Assembly: GCA_005787585.1 (NCBI GenBank) | Contig: SYAL01000033.1 | Span: forward strand, 1 to 43,432 | Source of the DNA: Bacteroidota bacterium | Lineage (GTDB): Bacteria > Bacteroidota > Bacteroidia > B-17B0 > Aurantibacillaceae | Direction: 5' to 3' | Length of the DNA stretch: 43,432 nt | Shown: piece after piece, positions 34,767-43,432 of the stretch | Numbering within the stretch: the first letter of the stretch is position 1 | How the letters are laid out: each line of letters opens with the position of its first letter | Translations under genes and position numbers: made by a program | The notes under the pieces: generated by a model | The model's database searches: none | The model's input: only the letters and a program-made list of their open reading frames with translations | What the model was told of the DNA's origin: nothing

Positions 34767-35987
34767 TTATATACCCAATAATATCTCTTCTGGATTTTTT
34801 CCACCAAATAAAATTCGACTTGGATTTTCAAGCATTTCTTTCACTTTTACTAAAAAGCTCACACTTTCTTTACCATCAATAATACGATGATCATAACTTA
34901 AAGCAACATACATCATTGGACGAATTATAACTTGTCCATTAACCGCTATTGGCCTGTCAACAACATTATGCATTCCTAAAATAGCACTTTGTGGAGGATT
35001 AATAATTGGGGTACTCATCATTGATCCAAAAACTCCGCCATTAGTAATGGTAAAAGTTCCTCCTTCCATATCAGGAATAGTTAATTTACCTTCACGTGCT
35101 TTTAAAGCTAAATCTTTAATGCTAGATTCAATTTGAGCTAAACTCATTAATTCTGCACTTCTCAATACTGGAACCATCAAGCCTTTTGGAGCGCTTACTG
35201 CAATCCCAATATCGCAATATCTATTATACACAATCTCGTCGCCATCGATAGTTGCATTTACTGCTTGAACATGATACAGTGCCTCAGTAACAGCTTTTGT
35301 AAAAAAACTCATAAAGCCAATATTAGTTCCGTAAACTTCTTTAAACTTATCTTTATATTTTGCACGTATAGCGAATATTTCGCTCATGTCAATTTCATTA
35401 AATGTAGTTAACATAGCCGTTTCGTTTTTAACAGCTACTAACCGTTTAGCAATTGTTTTACGAAGAGAAGTCATCTTTACACGATCTTTATCTCGATTTC
35501 CTTGCCAGCTATTACTAAATATATTTGATGCAGTAGGAAAGCCGTTGGCTAATGCAATTAGTACATCTTGTTTAGTTATTCTTCCGTCTTTGCCACTACC
35601 TTTTAAATGATGGGCTGTGATTCTATTTTCAGACATTAGTTTTGAGGCAGCTGGACTCGGAGAACCCACCGCATAAGAGGTTGCAATATTCGGAATAGAT
35701 TTTGTTTCTGCTATTTCTTTTAAAACATCAACTTTTATTTCCGGCTTAAATGATGTATCTATTTTAATAACAATTTGCCCCACTTTTACTGTGGTTCCCT
35801 CTGGAGCTAATACTTCTATTTTACCGCTTTCTTCAGCATTTAATGTTAATGTAGCTTTATCAGATTCAATTTCAGCTAAAACTTCATCTTTTTGAACAAC
35901 ATCACCAGTATTTTTAATCCATTTTGAAATAACTACCTCAGTAATCGATTCTCCTGGACTTGGTACTTTTAATTCAATAATTGCCAT
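34767..35987 (-). CDS. odhB: 2-oxoglutarate dehydrogenase E2 (dihydrolipoyl succinyltransferase)
   Basis: E2 of the 2-oxoglutarate dehydrogenase complex passes the succinyl group to CoA. The 406-residue protein has an N-terminal lipoyl domain with Lys44 in [11 protein letters not shown], and a peripheral-subunit-binding domain (about 107-146, [13 protein letters not shown] ... [12 protein letters not shown]). The C-terminal catalytic domain ends in [11 protein letters not shown] with His367 and Asp371. It lies 20 bases after odhA in transcription order, as in a normal odhAB unit. The symbol sucB is equivalent. It converges on the haem/copper lipoprotein gene with 23 bases between stops. Confidence 0.96.
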   Translation of the reverse strand: MAIIELKVPSPGESITEVVISKWIKNTGDVVQKDEVLAEIESDKATLTLNAEESGKIEVLAPEGTTVKVGQIVIKIDTSFKPEIKVDVLKEIAETKSIPNIATSYAVGSPSPAASKLMSENRITAHHLKGSGKDGRITKQDVLIALANGFPTASNIFSNSWQGNRDKDRVKMTSLRKTIAKRLVAVKNETAMLTTFNEIDMSEIFAIRAKYKDKFKEVYGTNIGFMSFFTKAVTEALYHVQAVNATIDGDEIVYNRYCDIGIAVSAPKGLMVPVLRSAELMSLAQIESSIKDLALKAREGKLTIPDMEGGTFTITNGGVFGSMMSTPIINPPQSAILGMHNVVDRPIAVNGQVIIRPMMYVALSYDHRIIDGKESVSFLVKVKEMLENPSRILFGGKNPEEILLGI

Positions 35988-36007
35988 AAGTTATAATTCA
36001 GTTTATA

Positions 36008-38722
36008 TTATTTTATTTTAGAGAAAATATCTGACATAATTTCTTCGTTTTCAGTAGCATGCCTCTTCGCAAAGCCAGTTGCAGGACTGGCGGCTTCAAC
36101 TCTTCCAAAATATTTTAAGTTAAGTGTACGTAATTTTTTATCTATAAAACGCCAAGGCCCCATATTTTCAGGTTCTTCTTGAATAAATAAATATTCTTTT
36201 ACTTGACTGTATTTTTTTATAATAGTCTCAATTTGTTTTTGAGGGAATGGATATAATTGTTCTAATCGAATAAATACAATATCGTTACATTTTTCTTTTT
36301 CGCGACGTTCAATTAAATCATAATATATTTTTCCAGAACAAAATGCCAAACGACTTACATTTTTTAAATTAATTGGGTCGTCTAATACTTCTTTAAATTT
36401 AGAATCTGTAAAATCTTTTAGAGTACTAACACAACTTTGATATCGTAAAAGTTTTTTTGGCGTAAAACAAATTAATGGTTTACGAAACTCTCTTTTCAAT
36501 TGACGGCGCAGAGCATGAAATTGTTGTGCAGGAGTTGTTGCATTTATTACTTGCATATTGTTTTCTGCACAAGCTTGTAAAAATCTTTCAATACGAGCGC
36601 TTGAATGCTCAGGCCCTTGACCTTCGTAACCATGAGGCAAAAGTATAACTAGCCCGTTCATTCTGCGCCACTTATATTCAGCAGAAGTTAGATATTGATC
36701 AATTATAATTTGAGCGCCATTAAAAAAATCTCCAAATTGTGATTCCCAAATAGTTAAAGTATTTGGGGATGCAAAGGCATAACCATATTCAAAACCAAGC
36801 ACGCCATATTCGCTTAATAACGAATTATAAATATTAAATTTTACTTTAGCGTTTATATTATTTAGTGGTGTATATTTTTCTTCGCTATCTTCTAATTTAA
36901 TAACTGCGTGTCGGTGAGAAAAAGTTCCTCTTTCAACATCTTGTCCCGAAAAACGAATTGGGAAGCCTTCATTCATAATTGTTCCGTATGCCATCAATTC
37001 TCCCATAGCCCAATCATAATTATTATTGGTAATCATTGCTTTTCTATCATCAAAAACTTTTTGTATTTTATTAAAAAATTTTTTATCACTTGGAAGCGTT
37101 GTTATTTTATTTGCTATTTCTAAAAAAATATTTTTATTAATTGCTGTATCCGGCGACTCATCAAAATCCGAAGAATTAGCCATTTTTACTCCTAGCCAAG
37201 AGCCTTGTAAAAAGGAATTACCCTTTACGTTTACAGCTTTTTTAGCTTCATCTAAGTTTAAGTCTAATTCAGCTTTAAATGAAGCCTCTATTTCTTTTGA
37301 AATAGCTTCAAATTCAGAATTTTCAGAAATTAATTTTTTTACATAAATATCTTTTGGATTTGGATGTGCGGCAATTAATTTATATAATAAAGGTTGAGTA
37401 AATCTAGGTTCATCCCCTTCGTTATGTCCATGCTTTCGGTAACATAATAGGTCGATAAAAACATCTCTATGAAATGTTTGTCTAAATTCCATAGCTAATT
37501 GAGACACTAATGCTAAGGCTTCCACGTCATCTCCATTAACATGAAATACGGGACTCAATACAACCTTTGCTACATCCGTGCAATAAGTTGATGATCGGGC
37601 ATCAATAAAATTTGTAGTAAAACCAACTTGATTATTAACAACATAATGGATGGTACCTCCAGTTTTATAACCATCTAATTGGCTCATTTGTAAAACTTCG
37701 TATACTATTCCTTGCCCAGCAATTGCAGCATCTCCATGCATCATCACTGAACAGGCTTTAGAATAATCGCCTTTATGTCTACCATCAATTTTTGCACGGA
37801 TAATTCCTTCTGAAACAGGAGCAACAGTTTCTAAATGAGATGGATTCGGGGTTAAACTCATGTGAACACTAATTCCATTATCACAAATTTGATCTGAAGA
37901 AAAGCCCATATGATATTTAACATCGCCATCAAAAAGCGCATCTTCACTTGGTCTTCCTTCAAACTCGGTAAAAACATCTTTATACGACTTTTTCATTATG
38001 TTTGTAAGAACATTAAGTCTTCCGCGATGAGGCATTCCAATAACATAATCAATGATTCCCAAATTTGCCCCTTTTTCCATTAATAAATTTATAGCTGGAA
38101 TAAGTGATTCGGCACCTTCTAATGAAAATCGTTTTTGTCCTACAAATTTTGTGTGTAAATAGTTTTCAAAGATAACTGCTTTAGTAAGTTTTTTTAGAAT
38201 AGATTCTTTTTCTGCTTTTGTATAATTTGGAGTATTTTTATTTTTTTCCATTCTCTCTTGAAGCCATTTGATTACATTAGGCTCTCTAACAAAAAGAAAT
38301 TCAACTCCAATACTACCACAATATGTTTGTTTTAAATGCGCTATAATATCAATTAGTTTAGCTTTTCCAATTCCAATTTCGTTTCCTGCTTGAAAAAATG
38401 TTTGTAAATCATTTTCGGATAAACCAAAATTTACTAAATCTAAATTAGGTTCATAATTTCTACGTTGACGAACAGGATTAGTTTTTGTAAATAAATGGCC
38501 ACGTTGACGGTAACCAGTTATTAAACTTAATACTTTAAACTCCTTACTTACATTTTCAGGAATCGTGTCGTTTGTTGAGTCAAAAGAGGCTCTTGAGAAC
38601 TCGAATCCTTTAAAAAAATCTTGCCAAGATTTATCTATTGAATTGGCATCATTTTGGTATTGGATAAAAAGTTCTTCAATTGCATTTATATCTCCGTTTC
38701 CTAGATATGAAAATTTGTCCAT
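36008..38722 (-). CDS. odhA: 2-oxoglutarate dehydrogenase E1 (thiamine diphosphate decarboxylase)
   Basis: E1 decarboxylates 2-oxoglutarate on thiamine diphosphate. The 904-residue length is typical. The N-terminus has the E2-binding motif region GNGDINAIEELFIQYQ and SWQDFFKGFE. Further on are the conserved MPHRGRLNVL, FGDVKYHMG-like (DGDVKYHMGFSS) and PSHLETVAPV stretches, the cofactor region HGDAAIAGQGIVYEVLQMS with VVNNQVGFTT, and RKHGHNEGDEPRFTQP. The C-terminal third carries the transketolase-like FSGQDVERGTFSHRHAV. It is the first gene of the odhAB unit. An equivalent symbol is sucA. The start region is divergent from the SPOR gene across 75 bases. Confidence 0.96.
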   Translation of the reverse strand: MDKFSYLGNGDINAIEELFIQYQNDANSIDKSWQDFFKGFEFSRASFDSTNDTIPENVSKEFKVLSLITGYRQRGHLFTKTNPVRQRRNYEPNLDLVNFGLSENDLQTFFQAGNEIGIGKAKLIDIIAHLKQTYCGSIGVEFLFVREPNVIKWLQERMEKNKNTPNYTKAEKESILKKLTKAVIFENYLHTKFVGQKRFSLEGAESLIPAINLLMEKGANLGIIDYVIGMPHRGRLNVLTNIMKKSYKDVFTEFEGRPSEDALFDGDVKYHMGFSSDQICDNGISVHMSLTPNPSHLETVAPVSEGIIRAKIDGRHKGDYSKACSVMMHGDAAIAGQGIVYEVLQMSQLDGYKTGGTIHYVVNNQVGFTTNFIDARSSTYCTDVAKVVLSPVFHVNGDDVEALALVSQLAMEFRQTFHRDVFIDLLCYRKHGHNEGDEPRFTQPLLYKLIAAHPNPKDIYVKKLISENSEFEAISKEIEASFKAELDLNLDEAKKAVNVKGNSFLQGSWLGVKMANSSDFDESPDTAINKNIFLEIANKITTLPSDKKFFNKIQKVFDDRKAMITNNNYDWAMGELMAYGTIMNEGFPIRFSGQDVERGTFSHRHAVIKLEDSEEKYTPLNNINAKVKFNIYNSLLSEYGVLGFEYGYAFASPNTLTIWESQFGDFFNGAQIIIDQYLTSAEYKWRRMNGLVILLPHGYEGQGPEHSSARIERFLQACAENNMQVINATTPAQQFHALRRQLKREFRKPLICFTPKKLLRYQSCVSTLKDFTDSKFKEVLDDPINLKNVSRLAFCSGKIYYDLIERREKEKCNDIVFIRLEQLYPFPQKQIETIIKKYSQVKEYLFIQEEPENMGPWRFIDKKLRTLNLKYFGRVEAASPATGFAKRHATENEEIMSDIFSKIK

Positions 38723-38784
38723 TATTTTGAGTTACATTAACATTTAAAATTAGTAAAAATTGCCTTATAAATACTAAATTAGAG

Positions 38785-38792
38785 TACATTTG
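38785..38792 (+). promoter_or_regulatory. -7 box directly before the SPOR gene
   Basis: TACATTTG is an exact match to TAnnTTTG and ends only five bases before the ATG at 38798. A TTG at 38760-38762 is 22 bases upstream of it, slightly far for a -33 element. If active, transcription would start at or next to the ATG, giving a leaderless or nearly leaderless mRNA. Confidence 0.4.
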
Positions 38793-38797
38793 TTAAC

Positions 38798-39211
38798 ATG
38801 AATTATACTTTTTTTAAGATATTTCTTTTTTTATCTTTAATATTCATTAGTTGTACAAACGCCATAGCCCAAGATAATCAGGATCAAATACAACTAAAAG
38901 TTGATCAGCTTATAGCAAAAAAAGCAGAATATCATCGTTTAACTGGCGGAGAAAAAGATGGCTATCGTTTAAAAATTTTTTTTGGTGTTGATAGAGATGA
39001 AGCAAATATATTAAGACTTAAATTTAACTCTATGTTTAGTGAGTATAGAAATTATGAAGAATATCATCAACCAAATTTTGTAATATTAATTGGTGATTTT
39101 AAAACTAAACTTGAAGCGTTTGCCGTATTAAAAAAAATTCAAATAGAATTCCCAAATGCATTTATTGTAAAGAGCAAAATAAAAACGACTTTAAAACCTA
39201 AAGAAAAGTAA
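38798..39211 (+). CDS. Small exported SPOR-domain protein
   Basis: A 137-residue protein with an N-terminal signal (about 1-24; FISCTNAIAQ, possibly a lipoprotein with Cys19 but lacking a clean lipobox). A C-terminal segment (about 54-130) matches the SPOR fold as found in Bacteroidota, with GYRLKIFFGVDRDEANILR, then PNFVILIGDFKTKLEAFAVL and PNAFIVKSKI. SPOR domains bind denuded glycan strands of peptidoglycan at division sites. Other small secreted Bacteroidota proteins of this build are of unknown role. It is divergent from odhA and stands alone. The start ATG lies almost on the predicted transcription start. Confidence 0.8.
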   Translation: MNYTFFKIFLFLSLIFISCTNAIAQDNQDQIQLKVDQLIAKKAEYHRLTGGEKDGYRLKIFFGVDRDEANILRLKFNSMFSEYRNYEEYHQPNFVILIGDFKTKLEAFAVLKKIQIEFPNAFIVKSKIKTTLKPKEK

Positions 39212-39264
39212 GGTAATATTTTTTTGGGATTGCTTATATTTTTTATATAAAATAAAAAAATAAT

Positions 39265-40035
39265 TTATTTAATAATTAATTTCTTTGTGAAAGTTGAATT
39301 ATTACTTTTTAAATAAGCAAAATATATCCCAATTGGTAACTCGCTTAAATTAATTTCAAAAATATTTTCTCCCTCAATTAAAGAAATTTCTTTTTTGATT
39401 ATTATTGAGCCTATGCCGCTAAAAATATTTAAAGTACTTTTATTATTTTTAGTACAATTTATTTTAAATGTAAGTTGATCTGAAGCTGGATTAGGAAAAA
39501 AGTTAAATGAATCTATATTTTTAAAAGGTTCCATTAAGGTAAGAGGGGCATTTGGATCATTATATTTTACAGAAAATTGCAATGAATCAGAAGGATTATT
39601 AGTATTTAAAAAAGAATATTTAATATAACTATATCCCTTTGCAGAGGCCTCGTCTAAATTGCAATCTAAAACTTGATTATCTCCTTGAATAGATGATGCA
39701 GATTGGCCAGGTGTTAATGTTAAAGCATTTGGAGAAATCAAAGTACTTGCTAAATAACAATTTCCGGCGAAGCAAAATCTAGCAACAGCAGTAGAAGAAT
39801 TAACTGTATTTAAAATAATATCGTATCGTTTTACAAGATATGATTTTGTAGAATTACTAACATTTTTTATATCTAGAGTTATATCAGTTGTATTTTCTGC
39901 CGAGGTTGTAGTATAAATTGTAGATCCGGCTGTAATTGTATTTGATGTATTAATAAAATTAATTAAAACACTACTTTGACTATATATTTTTAAATAGAAA
40001 GTAGCCGATAAACAAATTACTATTATTTTTCTCAT
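39265..40035 (-). CDS. Small secreted protein with T9SS type A tail
   Basis: A 256-residue exported protein with a signal peptide (about 1-19, ending KIYSQS). A beta-rich domain (about 20-165) contains two paired cysteines, in ARFCFAGNCYLAST and a later Cys in VLDCNLDEA. The T9SS type A sorting domain occupies the last ~75 residues (SFNFFPNPASDQLTFKI ... STLNIFSGIG ... LPIGIYFAYLKS). The FCFAGNCY-type domain recurs in small Bacteroidota T9SS cargo proteins, but I know no function for it. It is the last gene of a three-gene unit, 16 bases after the Omp28-type gene, so the three secreted proteins are likely made together. Confidence 0.8.
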   Translation of the reverse strand: MRKIIVICLSATFYLKIYSQSSVLINFINTSNTITAGSTIYTTTSAENTTDITLDIKNVSNSTKSYLVKRYDIILNTVNSSTAVARFCFAGNCYLASTLISPNALTLTPGQSASSIQGDNQVLDCNLDEASAKGYSYIKYSFLNTNNPSDSLQFSVKYNDPNAPLTLMEPFKNIDSFNFFPNPASDQLTFKINCTKNNKSTLNIFSGIGSIIIKKEISLIEGENIFEINLSELPIGIYFAYLKSNNSTFTKKLIIK

Positions 40036-40051
40036 TTTTAATTTTATAATA

Positions 40052-41992
40052 TTATTTAATTATTGTTATTTTTTTTATTGTTTTTATATTGTTTGATTCA
40101 ACAACAACATTAAATATCCCTTCAGGATATTGTTTAGTATTAATTTGAATATTATTTATTCCAACAGAAAAATTAAAGTTTTTTTCAAAAATCACTTGAC
40201 CTAAAGAATTAATTAAATAAATTTTATATTTTGAATTGTTTATTGAATTAACTGTTAAGTTAACATCGCCACTTGTTGGATTTGGGAATACCTCTATATT
40301 AATATTAGGCAAAAGTTTAGAATAAATCCCTACTGGATTTAATTGAGAAAGATTAACGTTATCTATATATAAATTATTGCCGTATGCACTTGTTGCAACA
40401 AATTTTATCAAAATAGATGAGCTTGAATATCCAAACAAATTAACGTCTTCTTTTCTCCATTGAGCTGCAGATGGAACAAAAGGTGATGTAGTAGGTGGAG
40501 CAGTATTTAGATTTGTTCCTGATTTATCATAAACGTTTGTCCAATTATCACCGCAATCGTCTGAAACAAATACTTCTAATTTATCGGCTTCATTGGCATA
40601 AGTAGCATAAGCTAAATCAAAAGTTAAAGTAGGCGTAATTGCACCCGCTAAATTAATAGGTGGCAAAATTAATTCATTAATAGTACCTGCTGCATAAGTA
40701 TAGAAATCCATTTTAGTTGATTCGGAAGATAAGCCAAACCCACCGCAAGATGTACTTTTAATCCAGCTTGGACCCGAAGAAGTATTAAATGTTGACCAAT
40801 TTATTGGAGGGAACGAAGATGTAAATCCCTCAACTATTGGAGTGGTTTGATAGTTAGAAATGGTAACAAATTTCGTATTTGCATTGTTATTTACTAAATT
40901 ATTATCAGTTCCACTTACAGCACTTATGTTATAAGAAAATGAATGAGAACCTCCACTTACAGTGATTGAACTGATAGCCATAGTTGTCGAAGCGCCTACT
41001 GCCAAGTTTCCACTCCATGTAAATACTGGCTTTGATACTCCATCTATATAAGGTGTAATTGTGAAAGCTGTAATTACATTGTTTCCATTGTTTTTGATTG
41101 TTATATCTGGAGCAATAGTATTAGTACAAGATAAATTTGGAACAAAAGCAGAAATAGCTTTTGCATCGTTAGATAACCCTTCACTATTAGCCAAGCCAGC
41201 TTGAGCTACTTTTTGATTACCGTCATCTTGAATAAATCCAACAAATGCAATTTCAGATTTATCTCTAATGTATGATGGCAAAACACAGTTAATAGTGAAC
41301 GTTTGGGTTTGACCAACGCTCCAAGTTCCAGCGGTCATTGCAGTTCCATTTTGTAATGTGGGAAATGATTTTACAGCCACATCTTCAAAATATTTTTCGC
41401 CATTAGTCCCTGGAGCAACAGCAAAGTTAACATGTCTTTCAATCATAACTAAACGGAATATTAAATTTCCGTTAGGAGTATAAGTTTGAGAAGCTTGAAT
41501 ATTAACAGTTAAATTTACGGCGCTGTATGCTTGGTTCCATGCGCGAGTCATATTAATGCTAAATGCTGAAGGAATTGCTGCGGCTGAAGAAATAACGTTG
41601 TTATTTAAGTTAGCCGGATGACCACTAGAAGCCCCAAAAACTGAAGCCTCTTGTCCATCAATTTTACTAGATGGGGCCGAGTTAATTGAAGGAATATATC
41701 CATATCCTCCATTTGCAGCTGTTTTCCATCTCCAATCGATTTCAATTTTATTGGTTTGATACAAAGACCATGTACTAGATGGAGCAGAAGGAATAGGAAC
41801 CTGCCATTTTATAGCAATAATTTTTGGTGTATTAGTTGGTGAGGCTAACAATAAATTTAACGGAGGATTAGCTGATGCGCATGGTGGACAATTTTCTCCG
41901 GTGAACTCTTCGTACAATGATAATCTTGGTGTTTGCGAAAGAATTGTTAAACCGACGATTAAAAAACTAAGACTTAAAATAATTTTTTTCAT
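40052..41992 (-). CDS. Omp28-like secreted protein with adhesin-type domain and T9SS type A tail
   Basis: A 646-residue exported protein with a signal peptide (about 1-20). An Omp28-like N-terminal domain with a thioredoxin-type CPPC motif follows (Cys35 and Cys38 in EEFTGENCPPCASANP, then TNKIEIDWRWKTAANGGYGY). A CARDB/Ig-like domain (about 285-375) comes next, then a choice-of-anchor/cleaved-adhesin-like (MAM-like) domain (about 385-560: FPPINWSTF, KLEVFVSDDCGDNW, NNLYIDNVNLSQ). The T9SS type A domain ends the protein (IEVFPNPTSGDVNLTV ... SLGQVIF ... YPEGIFNVVVES). The next gene to the right is a clear paralogue. Function unknown; extracellular, perhaps redox-active or adhesive (inference). 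Confidence 0.85.
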   Translation of the reverse strand: MKKIILSLSFLIVGLTILSQTPRLSLYEEFTGENCPPCASANPPLNLLLASPTNTPKIIAIKWQVPIPSAPSSTWSLYQTNKIEIDWRWKTAANGGYGYIPSINSAPSSKIDGQEASVFGASSGHPANLNNNVISSAAAIPSAFSINMTRAWNQAYSAVNLTVNIQASQTYTPNGNLIFRLVMIERHVNFAVAPGTNGEKYFEDVAVKSFPTLQNGTAMTAGTWSVGQTQTFTINCVLPSYIRDKSEIAFVGFIQDDGNQKVAQAGLANSEGLSNDAKAISAFVPNLSCTNTIAPDITIKNNGNNVITAFTITPYIDGVSKPVFTWSGNLAVGASTTMAISSITVSGGSHSFSYNISAVSGTDNNLVNNNANTKFVTISNYQTTPIVEGFTSSFPPINWSTFNTSSGPSWIKSTSCGGFGLSSESTKMDFYTYAAGTINELILPPINLAGAITPTLTFDLAYATYANEADKLEVFVSDDCGDNWTNVYDKSGTNLNTAPPTTSPFVPSAAQWRKEDVNLFGYSSSSILIKFVATSAYGNNLYIDNVNLSQLNPVGIYSKLLPNINIEVFPNPTSGDVNLTVNSINNSKYKIYLINSLGQVIFEKNFNFSVGINNIQINTKQYPEGIFNVVVESNNIKTIKKITIIK

Positions 41993-42015
41993 TTTTTATA
42001 ATTTTGTCGAAATAA

Positions 42016-43432
42016 CTATTTATTGATTGATAATTTTTTCGTGCTAGTTCCCAATTCAGTTTCTAATACAACCGAATAAATTCCGGTTGAAAAAGTAGTT
42101 AGGTCTAATTGAATATAATTTAAACCTGCCTTTAAGTTAACAGAATTTGAATAAACTAATTGACCTAAAGTATTCGTAGCAATTAATTTGCCTTTTAATG
42201 AAGTGGGTAAATTTATTTTTAATGTTGTTTCGCCAATACTAGGATTAGGGAATATTTCTATACTTTGAACAGATAAATCATTTTGCTTGATTCCAACTGG
42301 TTGAGATTGTGAAAGATTTATATTGTCAAGATAAAGATTGTTTCCATTATTATTTGTAGTTTTAAATTTAACTAATACTGAGGGCTTATTAAATCCAGTA
42401 AGAGTGATTGTTTCAGTACGCCACTGAGTAATATCATTTACATCTGGAACATAAGAAAGCAATGTAGGAAGAGTTGTTGCCAAAACTAAGCCGGCATTAC
42501 TATAAAAGCTTGTCCAACTTACTCCACAATTATCAGAAACAAACACTTCAAGTTGATCATTACTATTAGAATTTCTTTGAGCGTATGCTAAATCAAATGA
42601 TAATTCAGGGGCTGCACCTCCTGATAAATTCATTGGAGGTAAATATAAATTATCTATATCTCCCAAAACTGAGTTACTAAAAAAATCATATTTAATAGAT
42701 TGTGATGATAAATTATATCCTCCAGCATTTGTCACTCTGGACCATGACGGCCCTGAATTAGAATTGCTATTAACCCAATTTTGAGGAGGAAATGTAGCAT
42801 TAGAAAAACTTTCGGAAACGCTATTACCCGAAAAGTTTGAGGCCACAAGATAAGATACTTTATTAGCGTTCGCTGTTAAATTAAATGAAGGTACGTTTAA
42901 CGAAACATTAAAAGAAAATGTATGCACTCCATTTGCAGTTGGGGTTGGAATAGAATTTAATGTAATATCAGTGGTTGTTCCAGCGGCTAAAATGCCATTC
43001 CAAACCATTGGATTGGCAGCTATTCCATCTATGTAAGGGTTAATTGTAATAGTGTTGATTGAAGTCAGGCCATCATTTCTTAAAGTGATTTGTGGTGTGA
43101 TTGAATTACTACAGGTAACTTCTACTTTGGTATTTAAAGCTGCAAGCGCTTCCGCGGGCATAGCTACTTTACTTACTCTTGTTGCCTGAGCTACTTTTTT
43201 ATCACCATCGTCTTGAATAAAGCATACAAAAGCTATTTCTTCTTTTTTACGAGTATAGGATGGAATAGGACAGTTAATTGTAAATGTTTGGGTTTGGCCT
43301 ACATTCCATGATGATGCCATTGAAATTCCTGATTGAAGAGTTGGAAAAGATTTAATAGCGACATCTTCAAAATGTTTTTCGCCATTTGATCCAGGAGCTA
43401 TTACAAAGTCAATTATATTTTCAACCATAACG
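42016..43432 (-). CDS. Paralogue of the Omp28-like T9SS protein, N-terminus beyond the window
   Basis: At least 470 residues, aligning with the neighbour from about its residue 182 to its end. The same order of domains is seen: IAPGSNGEKHFEDVAIKSFPT, CARDB/Ig-like region, cleaved-adhesin-like region (FPPQNWVN, LEVFVSDNCGVSW, GNNLYLDNINLSQ), and T9SS type A tail (IEIFPNPSIGETTLKI ... NTLGQLVYS ... STGIYSVVLE). The Met at 43428 is internal: the frame is open to the window edge and continues to match the neighbour (VMVEN against VMIER). The signal peptide and Omp28-like CPPC part presumably lie to the right. It is 23 bases upstream of the neighbour in one transcription unit, a tandem duplication. 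Confidence 0.85.
   Translation of the reverse strand, partial: VMVENIIDFVIAPGSNGEKHFEDVAIKSFPTLQSGISMASSWNVGQTQTFTINCPIPSYTRKKEEIAFVCFIQDDGDKKVAQATRVSKVAMPAEALAALNTKVEVTCSNSITPQITLRNDGLTSINTITINPYIDGIAANPMVWNGILAAGTTTDITLNSIPTPTANGVHTFSFNVSLNVPSFNLTANANKVSYLVASNFSGNSVSESFSNATFPPQNWVNSNSNSGPSWSRVTNAGGYNLSSQSIKYDFFSNSVLGDIDNLYLPPMNLSGGAAPELSFDLAYAQRNSNSNDQLEVFVSDNCGVSWTSFYSNAGLVLATTLPTLLSYVPDVNDITQWRTETITLTGFNKPSVLVKFKTTNNNGNNLYLDNINLSQSQPVGIKQNDLSVQSIEIFPNPSIGETTLKINLPTSLKGKLIATNTLGQLVYSNSVNLKAGLNYIQLDLTTFSTGIYSVVLETELGTSTKKLSINK

Noticed and set aside
34749..34768. Hairpin AAAAAT/ATTTTT between the haem-copper lipoprotein and odhB
   Set aside because: Six A/T pairs with a three-base loop are expected by chance in such AT-rich DNA.
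39238..39261. AT-only inverted repeat between the SPOR gene and the T9SS gene as a bidirectional terminator
   Set aside because: No G or C pairs and an imperfect stem; stability would be very low.
1..43432. CRISPR arrays, tRNA or rRNA genes, insertion sequences, prophage genes
   Set aside because: No spaced direct repeats, cloverleaf with conserved arms, transposase or phage proteins were seen; gene content is chromosomal core plus surface proteins.

Overview
The window is an AT-rich (about 30% GC by eye) bacterial chromosome segment from a member of the Bacteroidota. The support is: several secreted proteins with type IX secretion (T9SS) type A sorting tails; a DUF4271-hemD pair; a CarboxypepD_reg/TonB-dependent receptor; Omp28-family, RemB-like and odhAB genes; a short NuoG; and promoters of the Bacteroidota type (TTTG, about 19 bases, TAnnTTTG). 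The genus cannot be fixed. The first ~120-135 bases are GC-rich and encode part of an unrelated hydroxyacid-dehydrogenase-like protein, most likely a chimeric contig end.

Layout. 1-9.1 kb holds the end of a DUF4271 gene, hemD with a Lys-rich extension, rnpA (-), a ribosomal THX gene with a repetitive tail, a YkgJ-type cysteine-cluster gene broken by a -1 frameshift, queA (-), an S41 C-terminal processing protease, an SDR and a TonB-dependent receptor. 9.1-22.1 kb (-) is a complete 14-gene NADH:quinone oxidoreductase operon, nuoA to nuoN, behind a textbook Bacteroidota promoter. 22.2-25.4 kb (-) is a large secreted Asp-box/PKD/T9SS protein. 25.5-34.7 kb (+) carries tatA, gatA, mdh, a RemB-like outer-membrane barrel, recN, fabI, a DUF420 membrane protein and a haem c/copper monooxygenase-like lipoprotein. 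34.8-38.7 kb (-) is odhA-odhB. 38.8 kb (+) is a small SPOR protein. 39.3 kb to the right edge (-) is a cluster of three T9SS cargo genes, two of them tandem paralogues; the last is cut by the window edge.

How it fits together. Malate dehydrogenase and 2-oxoglutarate dehydrogenase feed NADH to complex I, so much of the window is aerobic central metabolism. The rest is housekeeping (tRNA modification and amidation, RNase P, RecN, FabI, Tat) plus surface and secreted proteins.

Points of most interest: (1) a predicted lipoprotein joining a CxxCH haem c domain to a PHM-like domain with all six expected copper ligands; (2) two core genes, rnpA and nuoM, whose conserved N-termini have no ATG, GTG or TTG and seem to start at ATC and ATT; (3) a YkgJ gene split exactly at an A AAA AAG slippery heptamer. 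No tRNA, rRNA, CRISPR array, insertion sequence or prophage was seen. No gene-free stretch exceeds 300 bases; the longest are 28202-28478 and 3931-4191, where I see no convincing structure.
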